Source: Luteolibacter sp. (lineage in GTDB: Bacteria; Verrucomicrobiota; Verrucomicrobiia; Verrucomicrobiales; Akkermansiaceae). From it: a stretch of 64,000 nucleotides of DNA. Both the position numbers and the translations under genes were made by a program. The stretch is taken from NCBI GenBank assembly GCA_030696085.1, contig JAUYNL010000059.1:1-64000 (forward strand). The letters are read 5' to 3'. The first letter of the stretch is position 1. Each line of letters starts with the position of its first letter. Below the pieces are notes generated by a model. It saw only the letters and a list, made by a program, of their open reading frames with translations, searched no databases and was not told the DNA's origin. Shown in pieces: positions 32,844-42,183 of this stretch.

Positions 32844-34244
32844 TCAGGCGATGATGCCGAGCGCCTGGGTGGATTTCCAGTTGCCGCGGGTGAAGTCCGG
32901 GAAGGGCTGCGGAGCGCCGTCTTCGGCCACGGATTTTTCGCTGAGCGGGCCGACAGCGGACCAGAAGCAGCCTTCATAGACGTTCTGATCGAGTGGTTCA
33001 CCGTTGCGAAGGCATTCGATGACGCGGAAGAGCATCAGGTAGTCCATGCCGCCGTGGCCGCCTTCCTCCTTGGCAAGTGCGCCGAGGCGCTTGATGAGCG
33101 GGTGTTCGTATTTCGCGGCGATTTCCTCCCAGGCGGCACCCTCGGCCCATTCGTGGGAGCTTTTGGTGACGCCTTCGATGGCGATGCGGTTGGGGAATCC
33201 AGCGAGCGTGCCCTTGGTGCCTTGGATCAGGTTGAGTCGTGAGTAGGGACGGGGTGAGGTTTCATCCCACTGGACCAGGATGGTCCGGCCGAGAGTGCTC
33301 TTGATGATCGAGGTGCTCATGTCGCCGCCCTTGAACTCGAGGTTTTTCCAGGCGGGATCGGTGAGCTTGTCAGATTTTTGCGCGTGTTGGGCGCGGCCCT
33401 TGGCGGGCGAGGAGAAGGAAACGAGGCGGCCGAAATTGTCCTCGCCGCGACCGAGATTCATGTATTGGGCGACGGGGCCGAGGCCGTGGGTGGGGTAGAG
33501 ATTGCCGTTGCGGTTGGCATAGTGGAGCGTGCGCCAGGACCCGGTGGTGGATTGATTGTCCATCTGGCCGCGGAGGTCGTGGATGTAGGCGGCCTCGCCG
33601 TGGAGCAATTCGCCGATGACACCTTGGCGGACCATGTTGAGGTAAAGCAGCTCCTCGCGGCCATAATTGACGTTTTCCAACATCATGCAGTGGCGTCCGG
33701 TGGCTTCCGATGTGTCCACGAGATCCCATAAATCCTGAATTGTGTATGCGATGGGCACCTCGCTGAAGGCGTGCGCTCCGGCTTTCATTGCGGCGATACA
33801 CATCGGTGCGTGGAGTTCCCACGGGGTGGCAATGAACACGGCGTCCGGTTTGGTTTCCTCCAGCATTTTCTGCCAGGAATTCTCGTCTCCGCTGTAAACC
33901 TTCGGCTGGTGCCCCTTGGCCGTGACGGCATCCGCAGCGCGTTTCGCACGGTCTTCGTGGAGATCGCTCACGGCGACGAACTCGACGCCCTCGAGGCCGG
34001 CGAGCTGCCCGGCGTGGCCGGAGCCGCGGGAACCGACTCCGATGATGGCGACTTTGACTTTATCGAGTTTAGGCGCGGCGAAACCGCCCATATATTTGCC
34101 TCCCGTGCGGCGCGACGGGTCGGCATTTTTGGCGGCGTCCTGGGCGCTGGTGATGGCGGGCAGTGCTGCGAAACCGGCGGCAAAACCACCAATGGTTTTG
34201 ATGAAACTGCGGCGGGGATTGGTTGGGAGATCGGATGGATTCAT
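32844..34244 (-). CDS. Alpha-N-acetylgalactosaminidase, NAD-dependent, glycoside hydrolase family 109
   Basis: The protein has 466 residues from MNPSDLPTNPRRSFIKTIGGF, a twin-arginine signal (RRSFIK, then a hydrophobic stretch). A Rossmann domain follows (VKVAIIGVGSRGSGHAGQL, VAVSDLHEDRA, AVFIATPWELHAPMCIAAMKAGAHAFSEVP). The family-specific part includes ENVNYGREELLYLNMVRQGVIGEL, YIHDLRGQM, and the GH109 hallmark NRNGNLYPTHGLGPVAQYMNLGRGEDNFG. GH109 enzymes hydrolyse alpha-GalNAc with a tightly held NAD that is reduced and re-oxidised during the cycle; Tat export fits a protein that must fold around its cofactor first. It heads the seven-gene operon. A general Gfo/Idh sugar oxidoreductase is the alternative, but the THGLGP region favours GH109. 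Confidence 0.86.
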   Translation of the reverse strand: MNPSDLPTNPRRSFIKTIGGFAAGFAALPAITSAQDAAKNADPSRRTGGKYMGGFAAPKLDKVKVAIIGVGSRGSGHAGQLAGLEGVEFVAVSDLHEDRAKRAADAVTAKGHQPKVYSGDENSWQKMLEETKPDAVFIATPWELHAPMCIAAMKAGAHAFSEVPIAYTIQDLWDLVDTSEATGRHCMMLENVNYGREELLYLNMVRQGVIGELLHGEAAYIHDLRGQMDNQSTTGSWRTLHYANRNGNLYPTHGLGPVAQYMNLGRGEDNFGRLVSFSSPAKGRAQHAQKSDKLTDPAWKNLEFKGGDMSTSIIKSTLGRTILVQWDETSPRPYSRLNLIQGTKGTLAGFPNRIAIEGVTKSSHEWAEGAAWEEIAAKYEHPLIKRLGALAKEEGGHGGMDYLMLFRVIECLRNGEPLDQNVYEGCFWSAVGPLSEKSVAEDGAPQPFPDFTRGNWKSTQALGIIA

Positions 34245-34963
34245 GGGAATGGTGGTGTTTTTGGCTAGTGACAGGTGATGCGGTGGGTGATCGGGTGTCT
34301 TTAAACTACGGTTGGCAGGCTTTTCTTTCATGTGCCCGCCGATAATGATCCGCGCGCTGCAAATCGCTTGCCGCGGGTCCCACGGGACAGGCTTCCGCCA
34401 GGAGAAACGTCTGAGAAATCTTGACCGGGATCATTGCTGTGATCGGTGTCTCCATTCTATCGGCGATGGTGCGGACTTCGTTCCGTCCGGTGATCTAGAT
34501 GAACAGATGGTTGTCGCCAATTTCACGCGGCTGATCGGTTTTTTCATACGTGTCGGTCATTGTTTTGCGTTCCAGGCATTGGCTACCCTCCTTCCCGCGT
34601 CCGTCCCTCCTGGCGGTTTTTGCTGATAGGGGGTACGACGGGCTTGCAGAAATAATGAGGAATTTCTGGAAGTGTGTGGGATCGGTGGAATTTGGCGAGA
34701 TCGTCCATGATCTGGTATAAAGATGGAAAATTTTGGCGCAATCGTAGCAATTTTAAATGCCGGAACCTTGAAAATGCTTCCGAAACGGAGCAACAACAAG
34801 ACATTCATTACGAGAGGGTGTGAAAAAAACGTGATCCGCATGGATTATTGCCAATTCATTGGTGCCATCATTCATGACCCACACGAGGAGAATGCGCACA
34901 TGTGACGAAAACCCCACCACGGAGCATCCACGGCCCGACCAGGCAATTGACTCGGTTTCCTGA
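34245..34963. other. Long intergenic region upstream of the amino-sugar operon
   Basis: This 719-base gap separates the first GH20 gene from the GH109-led operon on the same strand, so it should contain the operon promoter on the minus strand. The half nearest 34963 is AT-rich. Several short open frames occur on both strands but none has a recognisable domain or codon pattern. I could not identify an operator, riboswitch or small RNA with confidence. Confidence 0.5.
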
Positions 34964-36844
34964 TCAACGGTCCTCGATCTTGGCGGGAAAGACGCAGATC
35001 GTGCCGTTGGAATCGTTTCCGCCATCGCTGCGGATTTCCGCCCGCAGGGTGTAGGTGGCACCAGGCGTGGGGGCGGGCAGGGCGAGGGAGAAGTCGAAGA
35101 TTGAGGGATTGGCACCGGCGGCACCCTGGCGTGCGTCGGTGGTGATTTCCTTGTTGTTTTCCAGCAGGGTGGGGTTGCGGATTTGGAGTTGGTGTTTGCC
35201 GCCGGTGTAGATGAAGCGTGCCTTGTAGGTGGCGGGTTCGTGGATGTTTTTGGTGATGTCCCACTCGTGGGCGGTCCAGGTCTCGGTGGGTTCGCCGGTT
35301 TTCCATGCGCCCGCCGTTTGGTACCATGCGGGTTCGGCGGTGGGGGAAACATGCAGGCCCATGGCTTTGAGTCGGGTGCGTATGGCTGGCAGGCGTGTGT
35401 TGAAGTCCGGCCACGAAATTTTGGCGGCAGGGGACCACGCGAGTTCGGCGATGGCGGCGGCGCGGGGGAAGAGTTTCCACTCGGCTTCCTTGCCGTCGTT
35501 GACGGTCTCGCTCCAGAGGCTGCCTTGCAGTCCGAGGATGTGTTTTTGGTTTTCCTCGGGGATGCCGGCCACGGGGTTGAAGGAGAGGATGCGCTCGCAG
35601 GAGTTCACCCGCACGCGGTAATAGGTGTATCCATCGGGCGCTTCGGTTTGCGGATAGTCGAGGTAGAGGGGAATATGAGTGGCCATCACCACGTCGTGTC
35701 CGGTGGCGGCGGCGTCCCGTGCGCCATTGGCCCGGAGGTAGGACATGACCGCCGCTCCGGGCGGTAGGCCGCCTTCGAAAATCGAGTCCCAGCCGATGAG
35801 GCGGCGGCTTTTTTTCGCCAGGTATGTATCGAAGTGGCGGACCATCCAGCTTTGCAATTCGTCTTCGTTCTTCAATCCGTTGGCGGTTTTTCGGGCCTGG
35901 CATTTTTTGCAATCTTTCCAGATTTGCTTCGGGCACTCGTCGCCGCCGATGTGGATGAAGGGGGAGTCAAACAGCGCGATGGTTTCGTCGAGGACTTGTT
36001 CGAGGAAACGGATGGCTTCGTCGTTGCCGGCGCAATACATGAACTCCGGCTTGCCGGTGCAGCTCAGGCGTGGGTAGGCGCGCATGGCGGCGGTGGCGTG
36101 GGCGGGCAGTTCGATTTCCGGGATGACGAGGATGTGGCGGGCGCGGGCGTAGGCGAGGATTTCGCGGATTTCGGACTGGGCATAGAATTGCGGTGGGCGC
36201 GTCGGGTTGGATTGATCGCCGGTGGCGCCGATGGTGGTGAGTTCGGGGAAGCGTTTGATTTCGAGCCGCCAGCCGGGCGAGTCGGTTAGATGCCAGTGGA
36301 AGCGGTTGAGTTTGAGGGATGCCATGGCGTCGAGGATTTTGAAAACGGCGGACTTGCCCATGAAGTGGCGGCTTTCATCGAGCATCAGGCCGCGCCAGCC
36401 GAAGCGCGGGGTGTCGCGGATTTCCACGCACGGGATGTTCTGGAGGTCTGCGCTGGGGGCGAGTTGGCGCAAGGTTTGTACGGCGTGGAAATAGCCTGCG
36501 GCATCGGAGGCGAGGACGACGATGCCGGTGGGGCTGACTTGCAGCAGGTAGCCACCGGCGGGGAGTTTTTCGCTGCGGGTGGAGGCGAAGCGGATGGTGC
36601 CGTCGTTGGGTTGGACGGGCAGGGGGAGGCCGCTTGTTGGTCGCCAAATTTCCGCGAGAAATCTTGCGGCAGCCTCGGCGGTGGGGGCGGAATAGGAGAT
36701 GGTGGTGTTTCGGGTCACCGCGAATTCACCGGATTTCGCGGTGAATTGGACGGGACGCGGGCAGAGCGCCGGCTCGGTGGCACCCGCATCGAAAACAGAA
36801 ATCCAGAGGGAGAGTCCCGCTACGACGACCAAATGCCGACTCAT
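34964..36844 (-). CDS. Beta-N-acetylhexosaminidase, glycoside hydrolase family 20, with C-terminal beta domain
   Basis: The protein has 626 residues from MSRHLVVVAGLSLW, with a signal peptide ending near residue 22; ATG 36856 would add four residues. An N-terminal GH20b domain (25-140) precedes the barrel: RFGWRGLMLDESRHF, LNRFHWHLTDSPGWRLEI, LVIPEIELPAHATAAM, and the catalytic pair D302-E303 in FIHIGGDECPKQIW. The last 130 residues (from about WYQTAGAWKTGEPTETWTAHEWD) form an extra beta-sandwich that is absent from the other GH20 proteins here and may bind carbohydrate. It is on the same strand as the operon but 719 bases away, and is transcribed divergently from the GH97 gene. Confidence 0.92.
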   Translation of the reverse strand: MSRHLVVVAGLSLWISVFDAGATEPALCPRPVQFTAKSGEFAVTRNTTISYSAPTAEAAARFLAEIWRPTSGLPLPVQPNDGTIRFASTRSEKLPAGGYLLQVSPTGIVVLASDAAGYFHAVQTLRQLAPSADLQNIPCVEIRDTPRFGWRGLMLDESRHFMGKSAVFKILDAMASLKLNRFHWHLTDSPGWRLEIKRFPELTTIGATGDQSNPTRPPQFYAQSEIREILAYARARHILVIPEIELPAHATAAMRAYPRLSCTGKPEFMYCAGNDEAIRFLEQVLDETIALFDSPFIHIGGDECPKQIWKDCKKCQARKTANGLKNEDELQSWMVRHFDTYLAKKSRRLIGWDSIFEGGLPPGAAVMSYLRANGARDAAATGHDVVMATHIPLYLDYPQTEAPDGYTYYRVRVNSCERILSFNPVAGIPEENQKHILGLQGSLWSETVNDGKEAEWKLFPRAAAIAELAWSPAAKISWPDFNTRLPAIRTRLKAMGLHVSPTAEPAWYQTAGAWKTGEPTETWTAHEWDITKNIHEPATYKARFIYTGGKHQLQIRNPTLLENNKEITTDARQGAAGANPSIFDFSLALPAPTPGATYTLRAEIRSDGGNDSNGTICVFPAKIEDR

Positions 36845-36988
36845 TTTGCAATACATTCCTGGATCGTGCCGAAAACATCGGCCTCGGGAAGCCGAAAATT
36901 AGATTGCTACATTTTCAGCGGTTTTTTTCATAGTAAGGCGATTGCCTCCAGTTCGATTTTCAACGGTCATCGATAGAGAAAAAATCCC

Positions 36989-38938
36989 ATGAAAAATTCA
37001 TCACTCCAAAATTCGCCCTGTCGGGTATTTGCCACCATGTATGCCTCCTTGATCGCCCTGTCTGGCGGAATAGTCCAAGCCGGGGAAACTTCCGGAGTGG
37101 CATCCAGCCCGGACGGCAAACTTTCCGTCACCTGCGGGATCGATGCCGCAGGTGCTTTCAGCTACGCGTTCCATGCGGATGGCGAAGCCATGATTTCTCC
37201 TTCCGTGATGGGATTGGATTTCGGAAACTCCGGAAAAATTCCATCAGCAGGATGGAAGGTGACAGGTGTGAAAAACCGCGAGTCCAACGAGGTGTGGAAG
37301 CCGGTCTGGGGGAAGCGGGCGGTGGTGCCGGACCAATTCAGGGAAAGCGCCATCGACCTCGCCGGAGAAAACGCGCCATTCGACCGGATGCGCGTGGTGA
37401 TGCGTGCATACGATGATGGCATCGCATTTCGTTATGAGATTCCGGCCGATGCCACGGGCGACGCCACCACCGCGACCGCCGACCTGACAACATATACATT
37501 CGCAGGCGATTTTACCGCGTGGTTTTACAACCGGGAACAGCACAATCTTGGGCCGGACAAACTCAGCACGATCACCGGAACCCGTGAACCCGTGATGACT
37601 GTCCAAGCCTCCGCAAAAGCCTTTCTAGCGGTCCACGAGGCGGACTTGCGGGCTGGTGAGCCGCTCCGGCTTGCCAAAAGCGGGCTACTGCAATTCACCG
37701 CCATCGCCGCGCCGGGGAAAGTTGCGGCGGGATATGTCGGTCCGTGGCGGGTCATTCTCTTCGGCCGTTCTCCCGGGGCGCTGGTGGATTCTCATCTGAT
37801 TGAATTGCTCAATCCGCCGCCGGTTGGGGATTTTTCCTGGGTCAAGCCCGGCGTGGCATTGTGGGATTGGCGCATCAACGGAGCCGAGGTGGATGGTTTC
37901 AAATATACCATGACCTATCCGTCGTGGACCCGGATGGTGGACTTTGCCGCGGAAAACCATATCCAACATCTCGTGCTGGACGCGGATTGGTATGGACCCG
38001 AGTTTTCCCACACCTCGGACCCGGTGAAGGGGGAAAAAGCCGGGGATGTGCAGAAGCTCATTGCCTATGCCAAACCGAAGGGGGTCGGAATCTGGCTCTA
38101 CCTCAATGATGTGGGCGGACGCAACTATCCAATCGATCAAACGCTCAAACAATACGGCGAGTGAGGCGCAAGCGGTGTGAAATACGGTTTCATGAACGAC
38201 ACACCGGAGGCGAAAAACACCCGTACCCGGATGATCACGGAGTTGTGCGCGAAGAACAAGCTTCTCTGTGATTTCCATGATGAGCCGGTCCACCCCTACG
38301 GTCAGATGCGCACCTGGCCCAACGCGGTGACCCGTGAGTTCTGCTTCGCCCAACTTGATTCCAAGCGGGTTTTTGAGCTCAAGACGTTTGTCACCACGGT
38401 CTTCGTCAACATGCTCGCCGGTCCCATCGACATGAACAACGGCATGTTCGACCTGCGCCAAGGCAAGACCACCCGTGTGGACAATCCGATGGAAGTGCCG
38501 TCCACCTTGGTTTCCGAGGCCGCCCGCACCCTGATTGTCTTCTCGGGAGCGACGATCATCCCTGACATCCCGGAGTTCTATCGGAAGTATCCCGTCCTGC
38601 TGGAATATCTATCAGCCCAACAGATGCCGTGGAGGGAAAGCAAAACCCTCTCCGGCGTGATCGGGGAGCACATCGTGATGGCGCGCCAGGCGGCGGATGG
38701 CAAATGGCTCGTCGGAGCGGCCACCAACGAATCCGCCCGCGAACTTGACATCAAACTTGACTTCCTCGGCGCCGGAAATTTCACCGCAACCATTGTCCAG
38801 GATGGCAAGGATGCCCATTACCAGAAGAATCGCGAAACCCTGCGATCGGAGATTCGTCATGTCACTTCCGCAGACACAATCCACGTGGGTCTCGCCCCCG
38901 GTGGTGGCGCGTGTGTGATTCTGGAACGGAAGCCATGA
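36989..38938 (+). pseudogene. Glycoside hydrolase family 97 gene interrupted by an in-frame TGA
   Basis: Two open parts, 36989-38164 and 38165-38938, are in the same frame and together read as one GH97 protein of about 649 residues with a signal peptide (ending VQAGETS). The N-terminal GH97 domain (SSPDGKLSVTCGID...YDDGIAFRYEIP) is followed by the barrel (HIQHLVLDADWYGPEF, GVGIWLYLND). The stop TGA at 38162-38164 falls in QYGE-stop-GASGVKYGFM, where GH97 proteins usually have Trp (YxxWGxxGVK). One base change, TGG to TGA, explains it. The continuation keeps CDFHDEPVHPYGQMRTWPNAVTRE and the C-terminal beta domain. Gly instead of Asp in GVKYGFM is as in the inverting SusB-like branch. Either a recent nonsense mutation, readthrough or a sequence error. 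Confidence 0.8.
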
Positions 38939-38985
38939 TGGCCCGTTGGAATTTTTCCGGTGCACGGGGAAAGATGAAGTGAATC

Positions 38986-39663
38986 ATGATGATCATGCTG
39001 CGTGCTGAAAAACTAACCAAACGATTCCTTGCCGACGAGGTTGAAACCACCGCTCTCGATCAAGTGGACTTCGAGGTCGCAAAGGGTGAGTTTGTTGCCA
39101 TCATGGGGCCTTCGGGTTGTGGGAAATCGACGCTGCTCAACATTATCGGCCTACTGGACTCTCCCACCGGCGGAACGTGTTTTTTCGACGGCACCGAGGT
39201 GGCGGGCTTGAAGGAACAATCACGGTCCAGGCTGCGGAAAGGAAACATCGGCTTTGTTTTCCAGAGTTTCAATCTGATCGACGAACTCACCGTCCGCGAA
39301 AACATCGCCCTGCCTTTGTTATATCTCGGAAAATCTCCGGATGAACGCGCGAGACGCACCGGCGAGGTGATGGAGCGTTTGGGAATCTCCCACCGCGCCT
39401 CTCATTTCCCTCAACAACTCTCAGGCGGCCAGCAGCAGCGGGTGGCCATCGCCAGAGCCATCGTAGCCGGCCCCAAGTTGATCCTGGCGGACGAACCCAC
39501 CGGCAATCTTGACTCCACCCATGGCCACGAGGTGATGGATCTACTGGCCGGACTCAACCAGGAGGGCGCCACCATCGTCATGGTCACCCACTCACCCGTT
39601 GATTGCCAACGCGCCCACCGGATCGTCAACTTGTTCGACGGCAAGATCGTGAACCCCGCTTGA
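38986..39663 (+). CDS. ABC transporter ATP-binding protein, MacB/LolD type
   Basis: The protein has 225 residues; ATGs at 38986, 38989 and 38995 are all possible. It contains Walker A GPSGCGKSTL, the Q loop FVFQSFNLIDELT, the signature LSGGQQQR, Walker B LILADEPTGNLDS and the switch His in VTHS. The sequence pattern is that of the ATPase subunit of MacB/LolCDE-like mechanotransmission transporters. It sits 47 bases after the GH97 gene and 11 bases before its permease. Confidence 0.92.
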   Translation: MMIMLRAEKLTKRFLADEVETTALDQVDFEVAKGEFVAIMGPSGCGKSTLLNIIGLLDSPTGGTCFFDGTEVAGLKEQSRSRLRKGNIGFVFQSFNLIDELTVRENIALPLLYLGKSPDERARRTGEVMERLGISHRASHFPQQLSGGQQQRVAIARAIVAGPKLILADEPTGNLDSTHGHEVMDLLAGLNQEGATIVMVTHSPVDCQRAHRIVNLFDGKIVNPA

Positions 39664-39674
39664 GGCACCCCGTC

Positions 39675-42158
39675 ATGCTGCATCATTATTTCATCGTGGC
39701 GCTACGCAATTTGTGGAAACACAAGACGTTCTCCGCGATCAACATCCTGGGTCTCGCGCTGGCGATGACGGCGTGCGTGTTCATCTTCATCCATGTGCGC
39801 ATGGAAACGCAGTATGACACGTTCTGGGGCAACTCACCGCGGTTGTTTCGCATCGTCCATGACCGCTATCAGAACGGAGTGTTGAATTTGAAGAGCGCCA
39901 AAGCCTGCTATGGAATGGGGCGCATCTTGCAGGAAAAACTGCCGCAAGTGGAGGCTGGCACGGAGATTTTCCGGGACATCGCCTCGGTCGCGACCGACGA
40001 GCGCCACATCCAGGACATCTCGATGTTCGCGGCGGAGGATTCGCTTTTCGAGGTTCTCCAGTTTCCGTTTGTGGTGAAAAAGTCCGATCATCCGCTGGCG
40101 GGAATTCATTCGGCTGTTCTATCGGAATCTGCGACGATCAAGCTTTTCGGCACCGCTCAGGCACTTGGCAAATGGTTTCGGGTTAATGAGGGTTGGGAGT
40201 TTGAGGTCACAGGAGTTTTCAAGGATTTTCCCGCCAACTCGCACTTGGGATTCGATCTTTTGATATCCCGCAAAACCTATGACTATTACGCCGCCCGGAA
40301 GGAGGGCGTTGGTGGCCGCGCGGTGGCGCGGGATGAAGAAAGACTCCGCGCCACGAAACGAGTCACGGATTGGTCGTTCGGAGGCCAGGGGCATTATGCC
40401 TATCTGCTGTTGCGGCCCGGTTCCGATCCCCGCCATGTCGAGGAACAAATCAACCGGATCAAGAAGGACTATCTGAAAAACGTCACCAAAGATGGCACCA
40501 GAATCGACTTTTTCCTGCAGCCGGTGCGCGATATTCACCTGCATTCAAACCGCATTGGCGAGGACAAGACCAATGGTGACTATCGCGCGGTGGTCGCCAC
40601 TGCCGTGCTAGGCTGCGTCATCTTATGCATTGCGTGGATCAATTTCATCAATTTATCGTTGGCCCGCTCGCTGGAACGGGCGAAGGAAGTGGCCATTCGA
40701 AAAGTGGCGGGAGCGTCCCGGCGGGAACTTGTAGCGCAGTATTTTGTCGAATACGGAATCATCAACTTCCTGAGCGCCATGCTGACCCTGGTGTTGGTGG
40801 TTGTTTTTGATCCGGCGGTCTCCGGGCTGATGGGACGTGAGCTTGCGGCGGCATCTGTTTTGCGGGATCCGGTCTTTCTCGGTGGTGCCGCCGTGGTGTG
40901 GGTTTTGGGAATCATCCTGGCCGGTTCTTACCCCGCCTTGATTCAGTCATCCTATGACAGCATGATGCTCTTCAAACCGAAGCATCAGTTCACCGCCCAC
41001 CGGCTGGACCCGCGGAAAATCCTGGTGGTGTTCCAGTTTGCGGTTTCCATCGGTCTCACGGTCGGCGTCATCACCATCTATCGGCAGCTCGACTTCATGC
41101 GCGGCCAAGCTCTCGGCGTGGACATCGGGCGCACGTTGGTCACGTATTCCTCGATGCGGGATCTGGGGAGTCCGAAGCGGATCGCCTCGTTGCAAACTTA
41201 CAAGGACAAGGTCCGCGCCCTGCCCGGCGTCGAGGCTGTCACCACGTCATCCTCGATGCCGGGCAGCGAGATCATCTGGCAGCAGCAGGATGTCCGGAAG
41301 GACGGCGACCCGCCTCATACCAAAAACAATTGCAGTTATGCCTATGTGGATCACGATTTCATCCCCGCCTTCCAGCTTACGATGCGGGCGGGCCGGAACT
41401 TTTCCGCCAACACCGCGGCGGAAGCCACAACGGTCATCGTGAATGAAAAGGCGGCCAGGAAATTCGGTTTCGCGGATGCCGGGCAGGCGGTGGATTCCAT
41501 CCTCTGGGTCGGCGGAAAACAGTATCGAATTGTCGGCGTGGTGAACGATTATCATCAGGAATCGCTGCGCAAGGAGATCCGCCCCGTGATTTTCTTTTGT
41601 GGCTACAAGTGGGTTTACGAAGTGGGCTACTACGCGATCAAGGTCCGTTCCGGAGACATCCGCGCGACCATCGCGGACATCCGTCGCGCTTGGCGGCAGA
41701 TCTATCCAATGGAGGATTTCGACTATCGGTTTCTGGATGAAACGTTCGATCAACAATACCGCGGGGACCGGCAATTCGGCGTGCTTTTCACCTTGTTCAC
41801 GTTGCTCGCGGTATTCATCGCCTGCTTGGGATTGTATGGTCTGGCCACGCATTCGATTTCGAAACGCACCAAGGAAATCGGCATCCGCAAGGTCAATGGA
41901 GCCACCACCCGGCAAATTGTTTCCATGCTTGCCGGGGAATTCACCCGCTGGGTGGCCGTGGCGTTCGTGATCGCTTGTCCGGCGGTCTATCTCGTGATGG
42001 AAGATTGGCTTGAAAACTACGCTTACCGGATTTCCCTGACTTGGCCGACCTTCGTCGTGGCCGGCCTGCTTGCTTTGGGCATCGCCATCGTGACGACATT
42101 GTTCCAAGCTTGGCGCGCCGCTACCCGCAATCCGGTGGACGCCCTGCGTTATGAGTGA
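39675..42158 (+). CDS. ABC transporter permease, FtsX/MacB family, two-unit
   Basis: The protein has 827 residues from MLHHYFIVALRNLWKHKTF; the frame upstream overlaps the ATPase gene and is rejected. One membrane helix near the N-terminus (AINILGLALAMTACVFIFIHV) is followed by a large periplasmic MacB-type domain, then three helices of an FtsX domain (about 310-450). A second periplasmic domain follows, and a final FtsX domain with LFTLFTLLAVFIACLGLYGL and KRTKEIGIRKVNGATTRQIVSML. This eight-helix layout is common in Bacteroidota and Verrucomicrobiota. With the ATPase and the adaptor it should form a tripartite exporter; substrates of such systems include peptides, lipoproteins and antimicrobial compounds. 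Confidence 0.9.
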   Translation: MLHHYFIVALRNLWKHKTFSAINILGLALAMTACVFIFIHVRMETQYDTFWGNSPRLFRIVHDRYQNGVLNLKSAKACYGMGRILQEKLPQVEAGTEIFRDIASVATDERHIQDISMFAAEDSLFEVLQFPFVVKKSDHPLAGIHSAVLSESATIKLFGTAQALGKWFRVNEGWEFEVTGVFKDFPANSHLGFDLLISRKTYDYYAARKEGVGGRAVARDEERLRATKRVTDWSFGGQGHYAYLLLRPGSDPRHVEEQINRIKKDYLKNVTKDGTRIDFFLQPVRDIHLHSNRIGEDKTNGDYRAVVATAVLGCVILCIAWINFINLSLARSLERAKEVAIRKVAGASRRELVAQYFVEYGIINFLSAMLTLVLVVVFDPAVSGLMGRELAAASVLRDPVFLGGAAVVWVLGIILAGSYPALIQSSYDSMMLFKPKHQFTAHRLDPRKILVVFQFAVSIGLTVGVITIYRQLDFMRGQALGVDIGRTLVTYSSMRDLGSPKRIASLQTYKDKVRALPGVEAVTTSSSMPGSEIIWQQQDVRKDGDPPHTKNNCSYAYVDHDFIPAFQLTMRAGRNFSANTAAEATTVIVNEKAARKFGFADAGQAVDSILWVGGKQYRIVGVVNDYHQESLRKEIRPVIFFCGYKWVYEVGYYAIKVRSGDIRATIADIRRAWRQIYPMEDFDYRFLDETFDQQYRGDRQFGVLFTLFTLLAVFIACLGLYGLATHSISKRTKEIGIRKVNGATTRQIVSMLAGEFTRWVAVAFVIACPAVYLVMEDWLENYAYRISLTWPTFVVAGLLALGIAIVTTLFQAWRAATRNPVDALRYE

Positions 42159-42183
42159 AGCATGAACCCGCCAACATCCCATT

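Noticed and set aside
34557-34841. Small minus-strand frame in the gap before the amino-sugar operon
   Set aside because: No domain, unusual composition and overlapping alternatives in other frames; kept as noncoding.
38162-38164. Selenocysteine at the internal TGA of GH97
   Set aside because: GH97 has Trp here, not Cys or Sec, and no SECIS-like hairpin is apparent directly after the codon.
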